A program made the translations under genes and the position numbers. The notes under the pieces were generated by a model, which had not been told where the DNA came from, made no database searches, and worked only from the letters and a program-made list of their open reading frames with translations. Below, one piece after another: positions 1-6,115 of a stretch of DNA of 7,008 bases. Every line of letters begins with the position of its first letter. The stretch's first letter is position 1. The DNA is from JAIBBG01 sp043748015 (GTDB taxonomy: Bacteria; Bacteroidota; Bacteroidia; Flavobacteriales_D; Sanyastnellaceae), in the NCBI GenBank assembly GCA_043748015.1, contig JAYTOA010000007.1, positions 1 through 7,008 on the forward strand, written 5' to 3'.

Positions 1-9
1 AATTTTTCG

Positions 10-38
10 GTTCTTTTTTTTTTCAAGAAAAAAAGAAC
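10..38. repeat. A/T-rich perfect inverted repeat downstream of rimK (possible terminator)
   Basis: Two perfectly complementary 11-nt arms (10-20 and 28-38, GTTC followed by seven T, and its complement) flank a 7-nt loop. The hairpin lies about 66 nt beyond the rimK stop codon, so it could end rimK transcription or be a bidirectional 3' hairpin. Only three of the eleven pairs are G:C, and neither strand has a U-tract after the stem, so it is not a textbook intrinsic terminator. The alternative is a dispersed palindromic intergenic repeat. The inverted repeat is certain; its function is not. Confidence 0.6.
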
Positions 39-104
39 GTAAAGTAGTTCATTCACTTAAACAGAGAGGGCTTTGCGAAGTAACCCGTTAATCCGAAAAG
101 TTTT
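39..104. other. Short non-coding stretch 3' of rimK
   Basis: This 66-nt gap lies between the rimK stop codon and the inverted repeat. I see no open frame, promoter match or RNA gene in it. It is most simply the 3' untranslated region of the rimK transcript. Confidence 0.5.
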
Positions 105-983
105 TCAAACTTCAACGTGCTTCTCAAGAAACTTGATGAATTCTCCTGCGATATCTTTCTGTGTTGCTTTTTCAATTCCTTCCAAACCCGGTGATGAATT
201 CACTTCGATAATGAGAGGTCCGCGCTCGCTTTGCAACATATCTACTCCGGCAATTCCCAATCCCAACGCCTTCGCAGCTTTCAATGCTGTTATTTCTTCC
301 TGACGTGAGAGTGTAATAACTTCAGCTGTTCCTCCACGGTGCAAATTCGATCGGAATTCTCCCGCTTTGGCTTGACGTTTCATCGCTCCAACCACCTGAC
401 CATCTATCACAAAAGCGCGGATGTCTGCGCCCTTTGCCTCGCGAATAAATTCCTGAACGATGACACGTGCTTTCAAATTGTTGAATGCTTCGACCACGCT
501 TATCGCCGCCTTTTCATCTTCAGCCAGCACGACACCAAGTCCTTGTGTGCCTTCAAGCAATTTGATGATGACAGGAGCGCCGCCCACTTCTTCCAAAATT
601 TTACTGACGTCGCGAGAATAGTTGGTGAAAACAGTTTTCGGTAAACCAAGTCCAGCTCGCGCGAGAATCTGCATACTGCGCAGTTTGTCTCGCGAACGCA
701 CGAGTGCTTGCGATTCCACTGCACTGAACACATGCATCATTTCAAACTGACGAACAACCGCCGTTCCATAAAATGTGACGGAAGCGCCGATTCGCGGGAT
801 GACGGCGTGAACATCAGTCAATTCCTCTCCGCGATAAATGATTTTTGGTTTTTTCTTTTCGATCACAAGATTGCACTTGAGATGATCAACAACACGAACG
901 CTGTGACCGTTCTGTTCACCGGCTTCAACAAGTCTTTGCGTGCTGTACAATTTAGCGTCTCTCGAGAGAATGACAATATTCAT
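105..983 (-). CDS. rimK: RimK-type ATP-grasp alpha-L-glutamate ligase
   Basis: This is a complete 292-residue protein that aligns almost end to end with Escherichia coli RimK (about 300 residues), which uses ATP to add glutamates to the C-terminus of ribosomal protein S6 in the cytoplasm. The N-terminal part carries ILSRDAKLYS (5-14) and VIPRIGASVTFYGTAVVRQFE (61-81). The ATP-grasp part has K100, K141, the EGTQGLGV loop (144-151), VQEFI (176-180), RSNLHRGG (211-218), D248, and the metal-binding E260 and N262 in IIEVNSSPGLEGIEK (258-272). All expected nucleotide and metal ligands are present, so it should be active. The ATG at 983 matches the family N-terminus, and there is no Shine-Dalgarno sequence. 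It follows the glycan operon on the same strand after 134 nt and is probably a separate unit. The protein substrate in this organism is inferred. The partner protease or regulator genes known from some RimK loci are not in the window. Confidence 0.95.
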   Translation of the reverse strand: MNIVILSRDAKLYSTQRLVEAGEQNGHSVRVVDHLKCNLVIEKKKPKIIYRGEELTDVHAVIPRIGASVTFYGTAVVRQFEMMHVFSAVESQALVRSRDKLRSMQILARAGLGLPKTVFTNYSRDVSKILEEVGGAPVIIKLLEGTQGLGVVLAEDEKAAISVVEAFNNLKARVIVQEFIREAKGADIRAFVIDGQVVGAMKRQAKAGEFRSNLHRGGTAEVITLSRQEEITALKAAKALGLGIAGVDMLQSERGPLIIEVNSSPGLEGIEKATQKDIAGEFIKFLEKHVEV

Positions 984-1062
984 GGAAAATGATAATGGGT
1001 GGGAAATGTAAGTCGCGGAGGGTGTTTAGAATGCTTATTGAGATGTCAATTTATGGATTTTC

Positions 1063-1090
1063 CCAAAATAGAATCCGCAATCTGACGCAA
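1063..1090 (-). promoter_or_regulatory. Weak candidate promoter for rimK
   Basis: On the minus strand a TTG (1090-1088) is followed after 17 nt by TATTTTGG (1070-1063), which matches five of the six fixed positions of the Bacteroidota -7 element TAnnTTTG. This would give a leader of roughly 70 nt before the rimK start at 983. The spacer is at the short end of the usual range, and a second partial -7 match (TACATTTC, 1010-1003) lacks a suitably placed TTG. Tentative. Confidence 0.25.
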
Positions 1091-1091
1091 T
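1076..1091 (-). repeat. Tandem ATTGCG half-sites, 10-nt period
   Basis: ATTGCG occurs at 1091-1086 and again at 1081-1076 on the minus strand, exactly 10 nt apart, so both copies face the same side of the helix. They overlap and follow the candidate -33 element of rimK. Such spacing can mark a regulator or activator site, but two 6-mers can also arise by chance. Confidence 0.25.
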
Positions 1092-1117
1092 GACGTTGTG
1101 CTATGCGATTGAATAAT

Positions 1118-2263
1118 TTATTCGAAAATGGCATAACTGGCTTCTATACTGGCATGATCGAGGGCAACCTTGCGACCATGAACGTATGCCCCATTGCACC
1201 ACTCGCTGTATTCCGACTGATGCATTTCCATGCAGCGGAAAAGAATTTCGCCAAATCGCCTGCTTTCTAATGGCAAGTCCCATCCGGCCTTTTTTTCTTC
1301 CAGCTGCTGCCATGGCGTGAAATTGCTGATGATCACAGGCGTGGCGTGCGTTAGGGCTTCTGAAATGGCATGTCCGAAATTTTCACCAAGTGTAGCCAGA
1401 TAAAAGAAATGATATTGTAGCAACATTTCCGGTATATCAGAAGGTTTTATCTCACCACGAAAACGAATCTTCACTTGTTGAATGGAATCAGCCAGTTCTC
1501 TGCACTCTTCTAGGTACGATTGATTTTGCTGTGTCCCGAAAAAATCACAAACAATTTCTCCATCCAGATTTGCATCTTTCAAAAATTGAAGAGCCTCCAT
1601 GATGCCTTTCTCAGGACTTATTCGTGCTATGCAAACCAATCGTAATTCGCCTTTTTGTTTAATCGGTCGTGTAGGTTTTTCCAATGGCACGTCGGATAGA
1701 TTTGGCGCAATGCGAATATTTGAAGCACTCGGAAAATGTTGTCGGATTTCTTTTTCTTCTTCCGAACTTGTGGCGTGCCAGCGTATTCCTCTGAACTGAC
1801 CTGTCAATTTTGAAATGAACAGGAATATTTTTTTCTTCCTTGATTTAATGGATAAAGCACCGGGTTTGAGCATTCCACGAGGCGCTAAAACACATTTTTT
1901 TGCTAACCCCATTTGGCGTGCAACACGCATAGGTAACAGCGTGAAGCGAGGAGAAAAAAGTGAATTCAAATAAATATTATCGCACGGGTGTTCTTTCAGA
2001 ATTTTTCTGTACATCTCAGAGGTGAGATTGTTTTCATCCAAATAAATGACATGCACATTGTCTGAAAGTTTGATCCATTTGTTGGATGTAATATCAGGAT
2101 AGGGCTGAGTAGAGTGGTGATCCGTATTGCGCGTAACAATATAAAAATCGTGATTCAGAACTGTCACAAGATTGGCGAGTGAACGAATTGGACCACCCGC
2201 ACGATAACCGGGAAGATACCAATCAGTGAAAATTATTATGCGTTTTTTCTCAGTGTGCATCAT
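1118..2263 (-). CDS. Glycosyltransferase, family 4 (GT-B, retaining)
   Basis: This 381-residue cytoplasmic or membrane-peripheral enzyme is expected to move a sugar from a nucleotide donor to a lipid- or glycan-linked acceptor. The N-terminal Rossmann half opens with IIIFTDWYLPGYRAGGPIRS (9-28), whose glycine-rich AGGPIRS loop (22-28) is typical of one surface-polysaccharide GT4 subgroup, and contains VLAPRGMLKPGA (125-136). The C-terminal donor-binding half has LRLVCIARISPEKG (207-220) and the E-x7-E motif ENFGHAISE (E294 to E302). No membrane segment is evident. Two adjacent ATGs (2263 and 2260) are possible starts; either overlaps the end of the amidotransferase gene (by 14 or 11 nt), pointing to translational coupling. 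It is the last gene of the operon. Length is normal for the family. Donor and acceptor sugars cannot be read from the sequence. Confidence 0.88.
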   Translation of the reverse strand: MMHTEKKRIIIFTDWYLPGYRAGGPIRSLANLVTVLNHDFYIVTRNTDHHSTQPYPDITSNKWIKLSDNVHVIYLDENNLTSEMYRKILKEHPCDNIYLNSLFSPRFTLLPMRVARQMGLAKKCVLAPRGMLKPGALSIKSRKKKIFLFISKLTGQFRGIRWHATSSEEEKEIRQHFPSASNIRIAPNLSDVPLEKPTRPIKQKGELRLVCIARISPEKGIMEALQFLKDANLDGEIVCDFFGTQQNQSYLEECRELADSIQQVKIRFRGEIKPSDIPEMLLQYHFFYLATLGENFGHAISEALTHATPVIISNFTPWQQLEEKKAGWDLPLESRRFGEILFRCMEMHQSEYSEWCNGAYVHGRKVALDHASIEASYAIFE

Positions 2264-4115
2264 GTTGTTTTACCCAATGTCCCAATACTACCAATGGCCA
2301 GATTCGCGACCAACTAATGAATTTATCGCCGGCAAGAAATCTATTCCAAAGTGATTTTACTGCAGCGTGATCAATGTTTTCTACTTGCGAAAGCGAAGCT
2401 ATATTTTCTTCACAAAATGATTTCAATTCGTTGCGCATCCATACTGCCCAGGGAAAAGTGAAACCCATTTTCGGACGATGGATGACATCATCTGGAAGCA
2501 TACCAGCAACTGATGAAGTCAACAATTCCTTAGGCGTATGAGGATATTTCATTTCGTCATTCACACCCAGCACATACTCCACAAGTCGATGATCGAGAAA
2601 CGGAACGCGCACTTCAAGCGCATGCGCCATGCTCATCTGATCGGTATCACGAAGCAATATGTTTTGCATATAGGTACTCATTTCTGCAATAGAAACTTTT
2701 GACAATGTGTGCAACGAAGTTTTTCCAATCAATGAAGAAAGTTCTGCCACGACATTTTTTTCTGCATGGTGATTTGAAAGCAATTTGTCAACCTCACCAT
2801 CATTCAATATTTGTCTGTTCAAAGGATAGAAATGTGCGAAGTCCATTTTACTTCCTGCGAGAAGAGCGGCAAGCTTTTCAGTGGCAATTGAAGGACTGGC
2901 TACTCTCATGAATTTACCCAGCGGTTGACGAAACAATTTGGGAACAATATTCAGCCACTGTTTTGATTCGAGATTTTTCACACGTCGAAAAACATCGTAT
3001 CCTGCGAAAACTTCATCGCCACCCAATCCGCTGAGCGCCATTTTTACTCCGGCTTCACGCGTGACTTTCGACACAACGTAAGTGTTAGGACCATCACCAC
3101 TAGGGTGATCCATGGCTTGCAAGGCGTCCGGAATAAGTTTTAGAAAATGATTCGCACTGAGTTGTATCGGGTGATGATCTGTCTTGAATTTTTTCGCTAT
3201 CAAATCTGAATAAGGGCCTTCATCAAATTCTTTTTCGTGAAACGTGATGGAAAATGTTTTCACCGGATGCGCAGAAACTTCACTCATCAACCCAACGATG
3301 ATGCTCGAATCAATTCCTCCGGATAGAAAGGCACCGAATGGGACATCTGCACGCATGCGCAACTCAACACTAGACGCTAGTAATTCGTGAATGTCTTTTC
3401 TTACTTCAGTAATGGATTTTTGTGATGCATCTTTTCGAACTCGTTCAGTGATATCCCAGTATGATTTTGTTTCAATACCACTGGTTGTAATTTTCATGTA
3501 ATGACCAGGCATCAACATCGTGACGCCTTCAATCATTGTTTTTGGCGCGTGAACTGTTTGATATCGGAAGTAGTCGGATAGCGCTGCACTACTGATCTTT
3601 CTTTCAACTTTTCCCGAAGCGAGCAAAGCTCTTATTTCAGATGAGAAAATGATTTCCTTTCCAATCTGAGAGATGTAAAGTGGCTTGATTCCAATTCGAT
3701 CGCGAACAACAAAAAGGCATTGTTCGGCTTCATCCCATAGCGCGAAAGCAAACATGCCAAAGAATTTTTCGATACATGCTATGCCCCATTTTTGATAGGC
3801 GGCGAGCATTACTTCTGTATCTGTGCCTGTTTGAAAAGTATAGTCTGTACTGAGTTCTTTTTTGAGTTCGATATAATTGTAAATCTCGCCATTGAAGACG
3901 ATGATGAGTTTTTCATCTTGTGAATGAAAAGGTTGATTGCCGGCTGCGCTTGTATCGATGATTGACAATCTGCGATGGCCAAGAACGCAATGATTATTTC
4001 CCCATATTCCTTCTGCGTCAGGGCCGCGGTGTGCGATGCAATCGTTCATCGTTGCAATCATTGATAATGCCTGTCCCTGATTTTCAAATCCGAATGTTCC
4101 AGTAATACCACACAT
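2250..4115 (-). CDS. asnB: Glutamine-hydrolysing asparagine synthetase-type amidotransferase
   Basis: This complete 621-residue two-domain enzyme takes ammonia from glutamine and attaches it to a carboxyl group activated by ATP as an acyl-adenylate. The class II glutaminase domain starts with the nucleophile Cys2 (MCGITGTFG, exposed after Met removal) and has HRRLSIID (47-54), NGEIYN (75-80) and GTDTE (97-101). The synthetase domain has the ATP pyrophosphate loop SGGIDS (265-270) and LSGLGGDEVFAGY (361-373), followed by LRDTDQMSMAHALEVRVPFLDHRLVEY. All key residues are intact. The length exceeds housekeeping E. coli AsnB (about 554) and fits paralogues found in polysaccharide loci. Its ATG overlaps the preceding stop by 1 nt (TGATG), and a GGAGG lies 8 nt upstream. 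Lying between a sugar epimerase and a glycosyltransferase suggests that it amidates a uronic acid or a similar carboxylated glycan, but plain asparagine synthesis is not excluded. Confidence 0.92.
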   Translation of the reverse strand: MCGITGTFGFENQGQALSMIATMNDCIAHRGPDAEGIWGNNHCVLGHRRLSIIDTSAAGNQPFHSQDEKLIIVFNGEIYNYIELKKELSTDYTFQTGTDTEVMLAAYQKWGIACIEKFFGMFAFALWDEAEQCLFVVRDRIGIKPLYISQIGKEIIFSSEIRALLASGKVERKISSAALSDYFRYQTVHAPKTMIEGVTMLMPGHYMKITTSGIETKSYWDITERVRKDASQKSITEVRKDIHELLASSVELRMRADVPFGAFLSGGIDSSIIVGLMSEVSAHPVKTFSITFHEKEFDEGPYSDLIAKKFKTDHHPIQLSANHFLKLIPDALQAMDHPSGDGPNTYVVSKVTREAGVKMALSGLGGDEVFAGYDVFRRVKNLESKQWLNIVPKLFRQPLGKFMRVASPSIATEKLAALLAGSKMDFAHFYPLNRQILNDGEVDKLLSNHHAEKNVVAELSSLIGKTSLHTLSKVSIAEMSTYMQNILLRDTDQMSMAHALEVRVPFLDHRLVEYVLGVNDEMKYPHTPKELLTSSVAGMLPDDVIHRPKMGFTFPWAVWMRNELKSFCEENIASLSQVENIDHAAVKSLWNRFLAGDKFISWSRIWPLVVLGHWVKQHDAH

Positions 4116-5047
4116 CAGTTTTTCCTCCAGTTGGATAAAATTTTCGCTATGCCTTCGTCTAATGTTACAAGTTTATCACCGATTACTGAATGCATTTTCG
4201 CAGCATCAGGTTTTCGTCTGGTCATATCACCTTCTGGCAGTGGTGGCAGGTGAATAAGTTTCGATGTCGATCCTGAAACGTTGATGACCTGCTCTGCGAG
4301 TTGTAAAATGGTTATTTCGTCTTCTGATCCAATATTTACTACGTCGTTGATGAATAGATTTTCGCGAAAAATTTTCGCACATGCGTTCACATTGTCGTCG
4401 ATATAACAAAAAGTGCGCGTCTGCATGCCGTCACCATAAATTGTAATGTCTTCATTGGCAAGTGCGGCCCGTATAAATCGTGAGATGACAAAATCATCAC
4501 TCTGCATTGGACCATAAGTGTTGAAAAATCGGAATACTGTGTAATCAAGTTTATACTCATCATGATAAGCACGCAAGAATGCTTCTCCGAGATTTTTTAC
4601 GATAGCATAAGGCAATCTTGAATTCAATGGTGTTGTGTGTTCATTCTGTGGAATCTGCACAGGTTCACCATAAACTTCGGAGCTACTACTGTAGTAAACA
4701 CGCTTCACTCCGGTGTTTTTAGAGAGATTCAAAATGTTTTTTATCCCTTCAATATCGTCCAACACTTTTACAGGATTTTGTAATGTTCTCTGAACTCCCA
4801 CCAATGCAGCATAATGAAAAACAAATTCGAATTTCCATGAAAAGAAAATACTCGAGATGTCCTTAAAATCGTTGACATCACACTTGATGAAGTGAATGTT
4901 TTTATGCTTCGATACCGGAACTTTGCGCATAGAACCGGACACGAGATTGTCGACGATTACTATTGTGTCGTTTGCATTTTCAGCGAGCTTTTCTGCCAAA
5001 GAGCCGGCTACGAATCCGGCTCCTCCGGTGATGAGAATGTTTGACAT
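4115..5047 (-). CDS. NAD-dependent epimerase/dehydratase (extended SDR, nucleotide-sugar)
   Basis: This complete 310-residue protein belongs to the extended short-chain dehydrogenase family, which contains UDP-glucose/UDP-GlcNAc 4-epimerases and UDP-glucuronate decarboxylases. The NAD-binding Rossmann fold starts with ILITGGAGFVAG (4-15), with the acidic residue D33 after beta-2 (IVIVDN, 29-34). HYAALVG (78-84), the YSSSSEVYG serine region (119-127) and the catalytic Y147-xxx-K151 pair (PYAIVKN) follow. The substrate half has RFFNTYGP (173-180), YGDGMQTRTFCYIDD (204-218), VVNIGSEDEITILQLAE (236-252) and the RRKPD segment (277-281); the last three recall UDP-glucuronate decarboxylases and UDP-sugar 4-epimerases. 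The third glycine of the usual GxxGxxG is Ala14, with a glycine following. It starts 1 nt after the upstream glycosyltransferase stop, with no Shine-Dalgarno, and overlaps the amidotransferase start by 1 nt. The exact sugar substrate is unresolved. Confidence 0.9.
   Translation of the reverse strand: MSNILITGGAGFVAGSLAEKLAENANDTIVIVDNLVSGSMRKVPVSKHKNIHFIKCDVNDFKDISSIFFSWKFEFVFHYAALVGVQRTLQNPVKVLDDIEGIKNILNLSKNTGVKRVYYSSSSEVYGEPVQIPQNEHTTPLNSRLPYAIVKNLGEAFLRAYHDEYKLDYTVFRFFNTYGPMQSDDFVISRFIRAALANEDITIYGDGMQTRTFCYIDDNVNACAKIFRENLFINDVVNIGSEDEITILQLAEQVINVSGSTSKLIHLPPLPEGDMTRRKPDAAKMHSVIGDKLVTLDEGIAKILSNWRKN
4124..4128 (-). promoter_or_regulatory. Shine-Dalgarno-like GGAGG before the amidotransferase start
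   Basis: GGAGG sits 8 nt upstream of the ATG at 4115, at ideal spacing, inside the last codons (Trp-Arg-Lys-Asn) of the epimerase gene. The other starts in this window have only weak or no such site, as is usual in Bacteroidota. It may assist coupled re-initiation at TGATG or be a by-product of the codons for Trp-Arg. Confidence 0.4.
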
Positions 5048-5048
5048 A

Positions 5049-6089
5049 TTACATAATTTGATACAGGCTTTTGGCCCATGTGTCAGGTGATATTTTCAGC
5101 GCAAGTTCAGCACTTTTTTCTCCCATCCTCATCAAAGATTCATTCGAAAGCATAAATAGTTTTTTGAGTTTGTCTTTCAAGTCATTTGCATTTCCCGATT
5201 CAAAGAGAAAACCGTTTTGATTATCAACCAGAAATGCTTCTGCTGCACCAACATTTGTGGAGAGCACCATTGGATAACCTGCTGCGGCAAACTCATGCAC
5301 GACAACACCCCAAGGTTCAAATGTGCTTGGAAGAATAAAGGCATCTCCGGTTTTCATAAAAGAAAACAATTCCTCCGGTTGCATAAATCCATGATGAATA
5401 ATGTCATCGCCTTCCATCCGGTTTTCCCACATTGGGCCGGTTCCTATGCAATGTAGCTCCCAGCTGTTAGTTCCCTCGTTGATCAACTCCTTCATTATTG
5501 TACAAAGTGGATTGATGAATTTCTCTTTCGCGTAACGTCCTGTATAGATGAGCCTTTTCTTCTCGTTGGCAATTCTGCCCTTTCTAGTGGGTGATAGCGA
5601 TGAAAATTTCAGCGTGTCGCACGAATAAGCACCGGTGATGATATTGTGGTTTCCAAATCCCATATGCTGCGCAAATTGAACTTGTTTGGTGCCGGGTACA
5701 AAGGCATATTCAAAAAGAGGCTTTATTCTAAATCGTGCGTATACGGAGGATGCGGCATGTTTCAGAGTGCCATTCCATTGATTGTCGAATCCAAGCAATG
5801 ATTTTGTTTTTCGATTTTTCAATGCATTGAGATAGTCTTTATCACTCCAACCGCCACAGAAAATGAGGTCGAATTGCGGATCAGAAACCAATTGAGCGAT
5901 TTCAGATGCAGAAATTTCTCGACGATTCTTTACAGTAATATTTTCTGAAAGCGAAAACTTGAATGGCGCGTCAGCGTTGACCGGGTAAGCCACAACAACA
6001 GCTTCCACACCGTAATTTTCGCACAGGTGGTTTAAACATTCAACAAAGTATCCGGCTAATTCTCGGTAGAGAATGAGAATTCTTTTCAT
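5049..6089 (-). CDS. Glycosyltransferase, family 4 (GT-B, retaining)
   Basis: This 346-residue GT-B fold enzyme is expected to transfer a sugar from a nucleotide donor during cytoplasmic glycan assembly. The N-terminal acceptor half begins MKRILILYRELAGYF. The C-terminal half has the strand and loop RLIYTGRYAKEKFIN (179-193), CIGTGPMWE (214-222), HHGFMQPEE (232-240), and the family signature FILPSTFEPWGVVVHEF (251-267) with E258 and E266 in E-x7-E, then GAAEAFLVDNQNGFLFE (281-297). These are the expected donor-phosphate and sugar contacts. The ATG at 6089 is preferred: an in-frame TTG at 6104 would add five residues, but MKRILIL is the normal way such a Rossmann strand begins, and AGAAGG lies 5 nt upstream of the ATG. 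It is the first gene of the operon, 1 nt before the epimerase, and is divergent from the acetyltransferase. Sugar specificity is unknown. Confidence 0.9.
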   Translation of the reverse strand: MKRILILYRELAGYFVECLNHLCENYGVEAVVVAYPVNADAPFKFSLSENITVKNRREISASEIAQLVSDPQFDLIFCGGWSDKDYLNALKNRKTKSLLGFDNQWNGTLKHAASSVYARFRIKPLFEYAFVPGTKQVQFAQHMGFGNHNIITGAYSCDTLKFSSLSPTRKGRIANEKKRLIYTGRYAKEKFINPLCTIMKELINEGTNSWELHCIGTGPMWENRMEGDDIIHHGFMQPEELFSFMKTGDAFILPSTFEPWGVVVHEFAAAGYPMVLSTNVGAAEAFLVDNQNGFLFESGNANDLKDKLKKLFMLSNESLMRMGEKSAELALKISPDTWAKSLYQIM

Positions 6090-6115
6090 ATTCGCCTTCT
6101 GCAAATAACAATAGT

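Larger units (their letters stand above)
984..1117. other. Intergenic gap between the glycan operon and rimK
   Basis: This 134-nt non-coding stretch is the only sizeable gap in the minus-strand gene series. Read on the minus strand it contains two ATTGCG copies one helical turn apart, a weak Bacteroidota-type promoter candidate, and an AT-rich leader before the rimK ATG. No convincing terminator with a T-tract follows the glycosyltransferase stop, so read-through into rimK is possible. Confidence 0.5.

Noticed and set aside
339..992. Two plus-strand open frames of about 100 codons (339-644 and 708-992) opposite rimK.
   Set aside because: Both are antisense to a strongly conserved rimK, have unremarkable cysteine- and histidine-rich translations and no start signals. 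They are shadows of the real gene.
1055..1076. Inverted repeat ATTTT-CCC-AAAAT with partial flanking GGAT/ATCC pairing, considered as a terminator for the operon.
   Set aside because: The core stem is only five A:T pairs, the extension needs a bulge, and no T-tract follows on either strand.
6013..6020. TAATTTTC as a -7 element for the acetyltransferase on the plus strand.
   Set aside because: It lacks the final G and has no TTG 17-21 nt upstream, and it lies about 95 nt from the start codon.
6090..6104. TTG start at 6104 for the first glycosyltransferase, adding five residues.
   Set aside because: The ATG at 6089 gives the usual MKRILIL opening of this fold and has AGAAGG just upstream. The five extra residues fit no known N-terminus.
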